Source of the DNA: Vanilla planifolia
Lineage: Eukaryota; Streptophyta; Magnoliopsida; Asparagales; Orchidaceae
DNA length: 64,000 bases
Assembly: GCA_023846275.1 (NCBI GenBank)
Contig: CM043871.1
Coordinates: 32,635,578-32,699,577 of the forward strand
Direction: 5' to 3'
Shown here: positions 25,140-37,340 of the stretch, one piece after another
How the letters are laid out: the number at the start of each line of letters is the position of its first letter
Numbering within the stretch: the first letter of the stretch is position 1
The notes under the pieces: model-generated
What the model was told of the DNA's origin: nothing
The model's database searches: none
The model's input: only the letters and a program-made list of their open reading frames with translations
Program-made: the position numbers and the translations under genes

Positions 25140-26240
25140 GACCCATGGTTGAACAATTATGTGATTAGATAGTTTGATGGAGATGATTTAATGGTTTGAC
25201 AAAAGTGGTTGACATTTAGGTAAGCATTGAATTATTTGATAGGTGGTTGGATGGTCTAATGAAAACCTAGGAGTGATAAGACTGAACAACAAATACACAT
25301 TGGACAATCTAAAAAAAAGATTAGATAATCTAATAATGTTATTGAATAATCTGCTAGAGAAAGTTTATTAAGGTCTCATTAGGCTTTAAGAGTGTAATAA
25401 ATATTATAGAGTATGAAAATCATAAATAAAGGTGAATGTAACATAATCTCTATATGAAATTTATAAGAAGAGAAGAAGATAAAGAAAAAAGAATATAGTA
25501 CTCTAATATCTTATAATCAAATAGGTGTTTGCACCATCTATTAAGGGAATATGATATAATAAAATATTGAATAATATGTTCTTAAGAACTTATGTTATAT
25601 GTTATGCATTTGATATTTCTTATGTGTGAATTATCAAAGAGAAATCTTCACTGTTGATTTAGAAGATCATGAAGGCAATGTTATATGAATATAGTAAGGT
25701 AATGATCTTGGGTGCTCATAATGCCACAACAAGGTAAGAAATAACCCTTAGTGGTGTTGTACCATGATGATTGAGATAAGAATTTTTAGTGGTAATGAAG
25801 CCATAAGAAGGTGATATATACCCCTAGGTGGTGATGATTCTACAAGAATAGATAACATAAGCCTTGAGTAGTTATAATGTCACAAAGAGGTAAGATACAA
25901 GTCTTGAGTGGTGATGCTTTTATGATAAGCTATATATGATATAGAGTAATATTTATGTGATAATTACATGTGACAAGGCCTAGGTGATCTTATATCAAAA
26001 AGGTGTGACAAACTTTAGTAAAAAATAAACCATAGAAAAGTTGTCTGAGGATATGGTATTAAATAATGTAAGGAATGCTATGAAGCATGGCTATTAATTA
26101 TTATATTATTATTTATGAATTTACTTTGTATATTATGTCTCTTACATTAACATCACATGTTATCTTGATATTTGGCCCAATACATCTTTTATGTAGGCTT
26201 AGCATATATTTATTAATATATTGTGTCATATACCTTGGTT
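25140..26240 (+). repeat. Left arm of a large inverted repeat
   Basis: Read forward, this arm matches the reverse complement of about 26480-27750 in collinear blocks. The best outer block is near 25.37-25.47 kb, where GGTCTCATTAGGCTTTAAGA pairs with GGTCCCATTAGGCTCTAAGA in the reverse complement of the right arm, followed by a shared AATCATAAATAAA. An inner block is near 26.08-26.16 kb, where GGCTATTAATTATTATATTA pairs with GGTTATTAATTAATAACATT and both continue ATTATTTATG. A minisatellite fills the middle of the arm. Divergence is substantial, so the structure is old. Confidence 0.7.
25690..25935 (+). repeat. Minisatellite array in left arm, about 6 units of ~39 bp
   Basis: Units approximate GCCTTGAGTGGTGATGATGC followed by CACAAGAAGGTAAGATA, and each is altered. 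The clearest are near 25.80-25.93 kb. The same unit, in reverse complement, makes up the array at 26765-27105. Confidence 0.7.
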
Positions 26241-26479
26241 TTTCTTAATAACACAAATTACAAATATTAAATTTTTTTAAATAATTTTGTGCACTTTTTT
26301 ATCATGTAATAAAACACCATTTCTACTCTTTTCAAAGCAACTAGGTAAAGTACAAATAGAGTAATACTAACATGCAAAAAAATAAAATGGCATAGACCAC
26401 GTATGGTTACTACATGTCTTATTTTTTCTTAACACATCATTATTTCATTACAACTAAATAAGTTTAAATACTAATTTGC
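26241..26479. other. Spacer between the inverted-repeat arms
   Basis: About 240 bp of AT-rich sequence with no match between its two halves and no coding frame. It would be the loop if the two arms paired. Confidence 0.5.
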
Positions 26480-26764
26480 TCATTAACATCATAATCTCTC
26501 TCCATATTATACCTTATGTGTCCCATGTTGTGTGCCATATATACTTATACATGTTAATAAACACATGTTGAGCAAACATAAAAAATCATAGTGGGCTAAA
26601 AACAATACATCATGTGATATTAAAATAAATAACATAACATATAAAGTAGGTGCATAAATAATAATGTTATTAATTAATAACCATATATTATGACGTTTTT
26701 TACATGGTTTAAGGATCAAATCATATACCTTTTATATAGTTTATTCCTCCCTAAATTTTGTCAC

Positions 26765-27105
26765 ATCTTTTATGGCATCATCACCACCTATGCTATGTTA
26801 CATCTCATTGTAGCGTCAACACCACTCTAAGTCATATGTAATTCATCATGACATCCTCACCACTCAAAGCCCATAACATATCTCCTCATGGCATCATCAC
26901 CATACAAATATCACATCATATCTCCATATAACATTATCCCACTCAAGGATTATTTCACTTTCTCATGATATTATTATCACTCAAGGCTCATTTCACCTCA
27001 TGAAATCATCACCACTCAAAACTATAACTCACTCCTCTTCATGGAATTATTATTACTAAAGGCTCATGTCATATCTTCTTGTAGCATCCACACCACTCAC
27101 AACCA
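26765..27105 (-). repeat. Minisatellite array in right arm, about 9 units of ~39 bp
   Basis: On the plus strand it reads as repeats of ATCATCACCACTCAAGGC-like units with CTCATGG- or CTTGTAG-like spacers. Read on the minus strand the units match those of the left arm. I count about nine here against six on the left, so the arrays changed length after the arms separated. Confidence 0.7.
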
Positions 27106-27603
27106 TGTCACTCAATTCCATAAATAACATTACATTCATGCAATCCTAACTCATCATATGGCCACATTCATATAATTTAATGCACAAGACATATACACAT
27201 ATAAACATAATGATTATAACACCTATTATTCAACATTTCATTAAGACATATGCACTTAACATATTTTGCAAACACTTACATGATTATTGGAGACTAGATT
27301 ACTCTATTCCTCTTCTTTTAAAAAATTTCACATAGAGCTTATGTACATTTTTCATTTATTTATGATTCACATGCTTTAATATATTCATTGCACTCTTAGA
27401 GCCTAATGGGACCTATGGGAACCCTTAAAAGGTTGTCTCTATTAGATTGCTCATTTGCACTATCATATCCTTCTTATTAGAGTATATAATGTGCATTTGA
27501 CTCTCAATCTAATCTCTCTCAGGTTTCTATTAGGTTGTCTAACTATCCATCAAATCATCTGATGCTCACACCCAACTTCCAACTACTTTTTAAAACTGAT
27601 CTT

Positions 27604-27682
27604 AATGTATAATAAACATGTGACAAACTATCCAATAACCCATCAAACGACTATCATAATGTATAATAAACATGTGACAAAA
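27604..27682. repeat. Direct repeat, ~24 bp, 54 bp apart
   Basis: AATGTATAATAAACATGTGA occurs at about 27604 and again at about 27658, each followed by CAAA. The flanking AAACTGATCTT also occurs twice. This looks like a local duplication inside the right arm of the inverted repeat. Confidence 0.8.
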
Positions 27683-27749
27683 CTGATCTTCTTTTTTGGT
27701 GCTCCAATGAACCATCCAATAACTCAATCAATTCAACAGATGGAGACTT

Positions 27750-28650
27750 ATAGTTATAATTCTATTTTATAATTATGGTTTTATTTGCTTATATTTCTTT
27801 AGCGACCTTTGGTAAAATCATAGAACCCCTTTGCAAACCTTTCTCCCCCCCCCCCTCACTCATTCGTCCTCATACAAGCATAATTCTTTCAAAAGCTTAG
27901 TAAAGTAATTTGAATTGGAAAATAAAGAGAAAATGCTATCGTTAAGTTGGAATTTAAGATTCTTTGCATTTTGTCCTTCCTAAATAAAATCCCTACCTTT
28001 AATCCTTCTGCACATGAAATATCATCCTTTACCTCAGCTTCACACTAGGATCACAACAGTCCTTCCTCTGATACTCTTTAACCCCAAAACATGTAGTGAC
28101 CATCCATTAACCATTTTGATGAGTTCATTAAAGATTTAATATATCATTTACTAATTATTACAAACCTTAATATTTTAAAAAATTTCATCTTTGATTAAAT
28201 GATTGATTTAAGGCCATTTTTAATAAAATTAGTTTCATTGAACATTTTGTATTTCTCTATATAAAGTTATAAATTTTCCTCCCACCTTTTGAGTCACACA
28301 TGCACTATGGTCACTATGACATATTTTACCAAAATACCTCCATTTAATAAATCTTATTAAATTTTGAAAAAATTAAATTGACATATAATAAATTTATTTG
28401 GCTGCATTATGAAAATGCATACGCAAATTTTCTTAACGTTACACTTGTAAGTATAGATGGCACAAATCAAAAGATACATAAAGAATAATGTAAAGAGATG
28501 TTATGCTATTAGTGTGCATATAAATATCTTATCTATTCAGTTATAATGAAAGAATGATAAAATAAGATAACATAATTCATGTGACAATCATATGTGATTT
28601 GTAATGGCTTATAACTTTGTATTTTACCATATCTTTTCATTCATACTTCA
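27750..28650. other. Intergenic DNA with an 11-base C run
   Basis: C11 at 27845-27855 stands out in this AT-rich window. The rest has no motif or frame that I recognise. Confidence 0.5.
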
Positions 28651-28654
28651 ATAT

Positions 28655-30330
28655 TTTTTAAACCAAAATTTATTGCATAAGAGAGCATTACAACCCATAT
28701 AAGGCTCAATTTGGCGAGGTCACGATTGACCACTTAGCTTTACAAACTATGTTGATAACTAGTTTGTAAGTGAAGCGATATAATAACATAATAATGTTAT
28801 TAAAGTGATGGCTTTGTCCAATTGAGTGGGACTACAATTTTTTCTCATAACAATGATGGTGCATCAGGGCCATAGCCAACATTTTGATCTAATATAGCTC
28901 ATGTTAACTAACCTAAGTTGACAACTCACTACAACAAAGTTTGGATGACATATTAGTCTAATGTACTATGATACACCATTTTATCATTATGATTACACTA
29001 TCATCAAATTCATCTATTTTAGTAGTTTGAAGAGCATACAGTTTGATGTATAAGGTTGCATCATCGCCATAGTATGATGCTAAATACATGTCTTTTAATG
29101 TTTGTGTCTGATATTTAATTGGGGAGCAACTTAATGTTATGATGTGGGCAACCTTAGTTGAACAATCTAGGCCACAAAAACATACGAGTCCAAAGCAATA
29201 TCTAAAAGCAGCTTCTTGATACGATGTTGGCCAATGATGAACAGTATCATTAATGACTAATTGTAACTATTTAATGATTTTGTTGTCAGTTTCATATCTG
29301 TAAGATGAGGCCCTAGTTTAAACAATGATATTTGTTGATGTAAAAACTTGTTTGATTTGTTAAATGGTTTTAATTGTAGCTATGTAATGAGTTGATTCCT
29401 AATTGATTTATCATACCTAATTGAGCTTTTGAGGAATCTCAAAGTGATTATATGAATGTTGTTCTAATATGCATGTTGATCGTAGTAGTTTGAAGCCAGG
29501 ACGAAGTCATGCATTTTGTTATGGAGCTAATATTATGTTGGTAATGGATGCTTCACTCGATATGATGACAATAATTATATTTTATGAAAACTTCACATTA
29601 GTAGAAAACACCAATTTTTTTGCATCATATCAAGGTTGATCATTCAAAATAATGCTTAGTTCCTTGTACAAAGATTGAGTGCATTAGAATTAAACTTCAA
29701 CCAATCTGATAAGAGCTCTGCATAACATTGGAATGTTTTATGAATCCCAAAAATTTGATTTTTCTTATTTTTTTGACATTTTTCTAGGAATTTTGTCACT
29801 CCATTACCCTCTTTGTGGAAGTAACTCTAGTGAACTATTATTGAACCTACTTCATTCTTGATTTGGTAAAATATTTGATAGCTTTGAAGGGATATACATC
29901 TAACCTTGCATCATTTTAAAGATTACTTTATAGTCCATTTCAATCGCTAGCTTATGAATTTTTCTATTGTTGCACAATTTTTTACTAAGTAGCAAAGACA
30001 AACCTTTTGTTTCTAATGGTGATTTGATGTTAGAAAAGTAAGAAAAAGCTTCCACTACTTGGTCATTGGATTGCAAATAATTCTACCACATATGGCAAGT
30101 CCATTATTGTCATTCATATAACAATCAATGTTTAGCTTCAACAATTGATTTGAAAGAGGGCATTATTTCAACAACTTCACAACTTTTATATCTCAAAAGT
30201 GAATATGGAGGGTCTAAATGAAGCAAGAGAAAAAGAAGATCTTTTTGGGATATTTGTGTGAGAAGGAAGCAGTTAGAAATATTATAGTTATTGAGGATGA
30301 CATTGTCAATGATTACAAAAAACAATTCTT
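28655..30330 (-). mobile_element. 5'-truncated LINE: RNase H remnant and 3' tail
   Basis: On the minus strand, about 30.2-29.9 kb reads as a decayed RNase H domain. It has an LNID.CYMN stretch, then VEAFSYFSNIKSPLETKGL, then KLAIEMDYKVIFKM. These fit the LN.DGS, A.E..AL and .E.DS..V positions of the RNase H domain found in plant LINEs. The element ends near 28.66 kb with GGGTTGTAATGCTCTC and TTATGCAATAAATTTTGG followed by A-rich sequence, as LINE 3' ends do. No reverse transcriptase is found upstream. 5' truncation is usual for LINE insertions. Confidence 0.5.
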
Positions 30331-30659
30331 ACTTTAGCTTAGTTGCTTTAAAATAGAGTAGAATATTACTTTAATAATAGTTAAAAATGCATGAAATTAA
30401 TTAAATTGAAATTTTAGTCTATAGATAATTCATAATGGTACTTAATTTTTATGATACTTGGAAAAATCCTAGGACTGATGTTATTATAGTATAAAAGCAA
30501 GATTTAGATGTCTATGTAAGCCAATATGAGTATGGTAGATAATCTTAAGGGAAGTGCACACATTATTAGCCTTAGCACATCATGGTGTGATGTTCATTAT
30601 TTGCTATTATTTATATAAAATTTTTAATATAATGAAATACACTATATTAAAATTTTCTA

Positions 30660-31200
30660 TGATAGAATGGATCCTCAAGAAGGACAAAGTGAGGAGGTTA
30701 TCAGTATTAATATGCTAGCTATGAAAAGTAGCCAAAATTTTGTAATAAAGTGACACTTGAAGAAATAGCTAATGTGGTCCTTTTAAGAGAGGAGAATATC
30801 CAACATAACCTAAAAGTGAGGTAGAGGAATACTAATTAGACAAGTTGATGGAATAATTCCATAGGCTACATCCTTGTGTTTGATGGCTCAAGCCTTAAAT
30901 ACTTTGCCCTCTTTATTTTGCTAATGTTACTAATCCAATGTAGGTTAAGGACTAGCTTGAAGATGTGGGCCTAGTATTTGAAAGCATACTCTATCTAGAA
31001 AATGAAAAGGTGTCAGTACTAGTAATTGTGCTAAGGGGAACTACCAAGGCTTGGTGGTCTAGACAAAATAAGTGACAATTTGAAGACAAACCTAACTTAC
31101 ATATCTTGTGACAAGAATTTTGCAAAGTTTACAGAGATTAATATGTCTCAATTATTGTAGCAAAAGCAACATGATGTTCACAATAAGGGGATGAATTATG
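30660..31200 (+). pseudogene. Ty3/gypsy-like gag remnant
   Basis: A frame near 31.02-31.08 kb reads VLRGTTKAWWSRQNK and is followed by QEFCKVYRD. This fits the core of Ty3/gypsy Gag, where A..WW is followed by W..F...F. Stops interrupt it. It is separated from further gypsy sequence (from about 33.6 kb) by more than 2 kb that includes a different LTR-like block. Confidence 0.5.
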
Positions 31201-31489
31201 CAAATACAATAATCAATTTGATTTTAATAACTCAAATATTTTCTCAAATTAAATCTAACAACTCAATAAAAGATTTTGCTTACCTAAACTAAATTCCCCA
31301 AACTTAAAATGCTTAAGTAACTTGCAATCAAAGATATTATTTAACTTTAAACAATTAGAGAATCTTAAATATTTACACAAAAAACTTTCATGTTAATCTT
31401 AATGACTATTGTAACCAAGTTTAAAAAATTATTGTTTATTTTTGTCAAACCTTTATGTCAGTACTAAATAAGTAATAACAATTATAGAT

Positions 31490-31960
31490 AATGAAGAACA
31501 CATGAGAGAACACAAGGAGATTTTTAAGTGCTCAATCTAAACCCAGATCTACATTCAACCCAACTAAATAGTTAGGTTATCATTCAAAACCACTCTTATT
31601 TTGTCACAACTAGGTGTAGTCAATTTAAATAATAATTCACTCTTGTTTTGTGGTAGTCAATACTTAATATAACTACTTTTATTTTTGTTACAATTAAGTA
31701 GGGTTTAACTTAACACAAATCCACTTTTTTATGCACAACCAAGTAGGGGTCAACCCCACTCAAAAGAGTATAAAACAACTTACAAAATTTTATAACACTT
31801 AACAAATCAATACATATAATATCCTATACCATTCACTTAGAATATATAAGATATTATTTAAAAAGAAGTGCAAGAATGTAACCAATCAAAATGCATAGAT
31901 TTCATGTAATAGATGTAAGATCAATGCAAGTAAAGCTTGGAATGTAGCAATAATACAATA
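31490..31960 (+). repeat. Probable Copia-type LTR fragment with internal repeats
   Basis: ATGAGAGAACACAAGGAGAT near 31.50 kb, with AAACCCAGATCTACATTCAA soon after, resembles a phrase common in plant Copia LTRs. Next come about four diverged units of ~40-48 bp (31585-31755), each with CCACTCTTATTTTGT followed by AACTAGGT..GGTCAA. The family assignment rests on resemblance only. Confidence 0.35.
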
Positions 31961-33057
31961 AGATGAGGATATTTTTCACTATTCTACATAGTCCATATCT
32001 CTTAAACTCTTTCACTCATAAAATGATTTTCTAATGTTGTTATTAGCATTTTCTTTCTCAATTCCACTCCTATTTATATTAATGAATAAGCTATATGCAA
32101 ATCAAGAAATTATAATGCTAAAATTTAATTTCTAAAATAATCAAACTAATCATTATAGATTTCAATAACTAATCATACTAATGCATAAAATAATTGTGCA
32201 AAGATGATATGTATTACACTTTGATCACACAGATGATGCGTCTATCAAATCAGCTCATTTTCTCATCTCATAAAGTATTGTAATATGTAATAAGTACATC
32301 ATAAGGGATGAATAGAAGAGACACTCTTGGTTCCAGATTTTGAGCTCTTAAGAAAATGTAGAATGATGCAATTGTATAATGGAAATAGGACCCATATTAA
32401 GCTTAAATATAGTAACCATCATGGATCATTATGATAAGGTTATAGTACCATTATAATGCAAACCTACTTATTATTCATCAAAGTCCTAAACTAATGTTGT
32501 TGGATAAGTGCTATCATGATAGTTTGAAAGGGATATTGTGTAGGTCCAAAGGAAATCTTCTCGCTTAAACCAAGTTCTATTCAATAGAACATATGTGTAA
32601 GAGCATAAAACGTTACCTATACTTCCATTGAGAAATTTTTTAACAAGATTTTGATAGTATGGAAAATGCATCATACTAATACATCGATCAATTCCAACTA
32701 TATGCTCATTACTTTAGTCTGGTGCTTGTCTAACCTTAACAAAATAATATATCATGCTAATATGAAGGGCATATTAAATTATACAATGATCAATGATTTT
32801 AACCCTTAAGAAATCTCTAACAAAACCTCAAAGTACTTATACAATATGGATATAATATAAGTAATACCTATAAAATAATTAAGATCATACATAGATGATT
32901 GAAGGATAAGCTTAGTATGACCAGGTCAACTCAGAAGCAAGAAATGATTGTATCAACTTGATAAGAATATCACAACTATATAATATGCTACTTATCTATA
33001 AATGACAGAGCATGTTGCAAGAATGTATAAGTATAATGATAGAATTGTATCATATGA

Positions 33058-33095
<38 letters not shown>

Positions 33096-33560
33096 TTTTA
33101 TGGTTTGACTCATATGAAAATAAATAGATATAGATAATGAATGCAATAAATCAATGTAATCTTATATGTCATATAAAAGACCAATGATAGGTTTAACAAT
33201 TCCAACTCAAAAGTAGATCGTAGAAAATATGTTTTGGATGAGCAACTGCTCCACCAAGTGCTCAAGCAATGGCTCCATGATGTGCACATTGAGCTAAGAT
33301 TGAGCAAAGCTATCAAGACTTCTTAACTTATCTTCACTTATGGATTCCTACATGAATCATTTGATCAAGGTTCCCATTTGAGTATACCTATTTGATCTTA
33401 AAATACATGATCTAAAAAATACTACAAAATTAAAAATAACAACATGATAATTTTATTCATATCAAAAAAATGGTATAATAATCAAGAGTACAACACCAAT
33501 ATCTATTTAAGATAAGATAAGAGATGGTTTAAAAAGTATGAACATAATAGAACATGATAA
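31960..33560. other. AT-rich DNA, probably retroelement debris
   Basis: No domain recognised. It contains an (AT)15 microsatellite at 33061-33090. The short frames at 32486-32674 and 33110-33316 show no motif. It lies between the LTR-like block and the next gypsy Gag remnant, so it may be an insertion into a gypsy element. Confidence 0.45.
33061..33090. repeat. (AT)15 microsatellite
   Basis: A perfect run of fifteen AT units. It is the longest clean dinucleotide tract in the window and likely polymorphic. Confidence 0.95.
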
Positions 33561-33599
33561 TGATAATGCATCAGCATAAATTCTCTACATTGGCCAAAT

Positions 33600-36330
33600 A
33601 TACTCTTAGATTGGTTTCCATAGAGGATCATCATTGCTAAATGTTTGGGAAAAGATTAAGAAGTACTATTAAAGATATGTTGACTCTATTAAACTTCTTA
33701 AATTTCATGGAGCTGGTGGAAGCAACCTGACACACAAAGCATAGTCAAGGAATAGTGGAAGTTCATTTGGGGTTTAAAAAAGAAAAGAGTCTGCAACACA
33801 ATAATAGGGAGCACATGAGTATAAGAGGAAAATGACTATTGGTGTTAGATCTTTGGAGCTTTTTCCTTGAGCTGGGATAAGAGTAGAAGAAAAACTAAGG
33901 TGTAAGACTTGTAAAATTGTCATTTGGGTGCATGTCACAAAAAAGAGCTTATTAAATATTTTAAATGCTATGAAGTTAGTCACATGACAAAACTTGTCCT
34001 AATGAAGGATAGATAATCTAAGGAAGCTATGAGTGGTATAGTGTAAACACTAAGTGAACCTTTTAAACTAGGGCTTAATTATAATACACTAGTTGCTTAT
34101 AGTAGAGGAGGAGGTCACATTGTTACACCTCCATTGTAGATGAAGCAACTACATATTCATGCCATCACCTAGAAGGAGGCACCTACATCTCTTAACATTA
34201 TAATTAGTTTATTATTATTACAAATGTTACCTATTATTATATGATTTAATTATGATATATTACATTCTTTTATATCTAGGGATATATTTGATACGATTAT
34301 AGTTGAGCATTAGACATTAAAGATCCCTCTATTAATAACTTCATCTATAATAAATAATGTAAGGCTAGACAAATTCCTTGAACTATATGTCAAATCAATG
34401 GAGATAATTTCAAATCCTATTTGGTTATTATTAGTATGAAGGATATTGAAGTTATTCTAGGTATGAGCTAGTTGCTAACCCATTACATAACAATGGATTA
34501 ATGAGAGAAAAGGATAAAGAAACATATGGCTAATTGCATGAATATTATCTAGTTTGATGAAAGGATAAAAAGTACAACTGATATTTACTTTGAAAGTAAA
34601 GAAGTTGGTGTAAGAAAGTTGTTCACATTTGTTGGCATTTACATATAGCAAAGTAGAAGGAAGTGAAATTATAGGATGTTCTTGTGGTGTGCAACTATTG
34701 AAATGTATTTCCTAATGATCTATTAGAGTTGTCACTTGATAGAGAAATCAAGTTTGGATTTGATTTGATTCTTATTACTAAACTTATTTCAAAGGAACCA
34801 TATAAAATGGTGTCTATGAAACTGTAAGAGATAAAGATCAATTATAAGAATTAATTAAGAAAGGGTTCATTATGCTAAGCATATCCCTAAAGGATATATT
34901 AGTGTTATTTGTTAAAAAGAAATATAGTATATGATTGTGCATTAATTATAAAGAATTGACCAAGGTGATTATCAATTACAATGGGCAACAACATTCTCAA
35001 AAATAAACCTACAGTCTAGTTATCATCAAGTAAAGATTCCAAAAGAAGATATTTTAAGGACAACATTCATAATGAAGTATGGACAATATGAGTATTTAGT
35101 TCTACATTTTGGATTAACAAATTCTCTTTTAACATTTATTTACTTAATGATTGGATATTGATTAGACTAATTTTCAAAGTTCTTTATTGATGACATCTTT
35201 ATCTATTCAAGAGAAAAAAAGGTAGCAAAAAATCATTTGAATTTAGTTATGCTAAGGTTAAGAGATCATCAATTATGTGCAAAGTTTTGAAAGTATAAAT
35301 TTTGGTTAAAGAGACTCCCCTTCTTGAGGCATGTAATAACTCTAGAAGGAATTTCCATGAATTCATAGAAATTAGTTGTAATTATTGAATGCTAGGGCTA
35401 ATAAATGTTAGTGAGATTAAAAGATCTCTTGGATTGGTAAGCTATTATAAAAAATTCATCAAAGACATCGCATATATTATAATGCCTTTGATATGGCTTT
35501 CTCAACATGTAGTCCCATTTGAATGAGATGCATGTAACTCCTAAGATCAAAAGGGAGAACGAGTGAATATTAGGTGATTTTTTGGAAGAGGAATTATCAA
35601 ACAAAGAGTAACTTCTGGTATGCTTTTCTGTAGACTAGTGTAGTGATGAATTTATCTCAAATCAGATACTAAGGTATCAATTTTGATCTTCATATGAGAT
35701 GTCATGATCTTAAGATTCTAATACATCTTTTAAGAATAATACCCACTTAGATCAAGATGGGGCAGCCTAAAATAAATTTATCTTAACGTAATGAGATTAG
35801 CATATCATAATATAACTTATGAAAGGGGTTTCTAAACTATAAAATAAAATATAGCTTCTATAACAATCTTAGACTTACCTAAAAATGATATTGTATTTTT
35901 GTTTTATAGTGTTGTATTCTAATAAGGCATGGATTGTGTTCTTACACAAAATAAAAAAGTGATTACTTATGCTTCCAAACAATTAAGGCTGCATGAAAAG
36001 AGCTATCAAGTATATGACCTTGAGTTTGTTATGATGTGTTTTCACTAAATTATGAAGGCACTATATGTGTAGAGCTAACATTCAGAATTTATAGGCCATC
36101 AAAGCTTAAAGTATATATTTAATCAAAAAGAGTTGAACATTAGACAAAGAACATGGTTGGAGCTAATCAAAGTCTATTAATTAGAAATAATTTATGATGT
36201 AGATACATTGAGAAGAAGAGCTAGTTGTAATATCATAGTATCTATCACAGAAGAAGCTCAATTTAATATGAAAATGGATTGATTGTAGTTTAATGCAACT
36301 TCTTTAACAACAAAAAATAACTTTTCCTAG
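33600..36330 (+). mobile_element. Decayed Ty3/gypsy element: gag end, protease, RT, RNase H
   Basis: The order is that of a Ty3/gypsy polyprotein. Near 33.69-33.72 kb is a LLKFHGAGGSN stretch typical of Gag. A zinc-knuckle remnant (KCYEVSHMTK) lies at about 33.96-33.99 kb. The end of the protease (EVILGMS.LLTHYITMD) lies near 34.45-34.50 kb. The RT lead-in (FPNDLLELSLDREIKFGFDL) lies near 34.70 kb. The RT core runs 34.92-35.35 kb with YGQYEYLVLHFGLTN and the catalytic FIDDIFIYS at 35182-35208. RNase H runs 35.9-36.25 kb with HQSLKYIFNQKELNIRQRTW. Stops occur throughout. No integrase was recognised. Confidence 0.8.
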
Positions 36331-36429
36331 TTAAATAGTAGATTAGCTATGGGTACATAAATAATCTCATACAAAACGTTGCTCAAGTAGTTTAGCACTT
36401 AAGAATTCACATGACAATCTTTAGAATTT

Positions 36430-37340
36430 TGTTTGACATTTAAAGAGAAGGACAACAAATGCATTTCAATTTGGTTCTACAAAGACTAAGAGATAGTCAA
36501 TTGTATGCAAAGTTCTCGAAATAAAATTTCTAGTTGAAGAGTATCTCTTTCTTGGGACGTGTTATAAATTTAAAAGAAATTTATATGAATTTTGATAAAG
36601 TAGTGTTAGCTTTTAAATGCTAAGGCCAACAATTGTTACTAAGATTAGAAGCTTTTTAGGATTAGGAAGCTATTTAAAAAAATTGACATTGGCTTCTTAT
36701 ATATTGTAGTGCCATTGACATGGTTTACTCAAAAGGTAGACCCATTGGAATGGAATGCAGCTTATGAAAGAAGTTTTCAAACTCTTAAAGTAAAGGTGGT
36801 TTCTACACTGATCTTAGTTTTAATTAAAAGATACTAAATTTAGGTTTATAGTGATCCATCCTTACAAGGCCTTGATTGTACACCTATGCAAAAAAGGACA
36901 ATGATTACTAATACTTTTAGGAAACTAAGGCTATATAAAATAACTATCTAGTACATGATTTAAAGTTTATAGTGATTATGCTTACACTAAAACTATGTAA
37001 GTATTACTTGTATGGGATAAAGAGCTAGATTTATATTGATTATCAAAGCCTAAAGCATATATTTAGATATAAAGAGTTAAATATTAGGCAAATAAGATGG
37101 TTTCCATTGATTAAAGACTAAAAACTAGAGATAATTTACTATCTAGGTAAAGCAAATATGATAATAAGTGCATTTGACAAGAGTGCTAGTTTGAATAGCT
37201 CAATATCTATTATTGAAGAAACTCAACTAAATATAAAAATGACTTGTTTGCAATTGAATGCAAAATATTCATCAAGAAAAAAATTCTTATTTAATAGTTT
37301 CAACAAGTTGGCTATAAACACTTAAAGATCTTAAGGTATA
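36430..37340 (+). mobile_element. Second, partial Ty3/gypsy RT-RNase H module
   Basis: Directly after the first RNase H, a second copy starts in the middle of the RT with LVLQRLRDSQLYAKFSK (near 36.46 kb). It runs through SFLGLGSYLKKL (near 36.65 kb) and an RNase H to about 37.15 kb. Its tail has EETQLNIKM where the first copy has EEAQFNMKM, so the two belong to one family. The amino half of the RT and its catalytic box are missing. A partial tandem duplication or an insertion of a second truncated element would explain it. Confidence 0.7.

Larger units (their letters stand above)
26480..27750 (-). repeat. Right arm of a large inverted repeat
   Basis: This is the reverse-complement partner of the left arm, in the same order of blocks: inner AT-rich block, minisatellite, then the outer GGTCCCATTAGG block near 27.40 kb. 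It is somewhat longer than the left arm because its minisatellite has more units and a short duplication lies near 27.6 kb. The outer limits are fuzzy. Similarity seems to fade near 27750, opposite the GTTGAA block at about 25.15 kb. Confidence 0.7.

Noticed and set aside
25690..27105. CRISPR-like array, because of the regular ~39 bp units
   Set aside because: The units are contiguous and diverged with no unique spacers, and the window is plant nuclear DNA.
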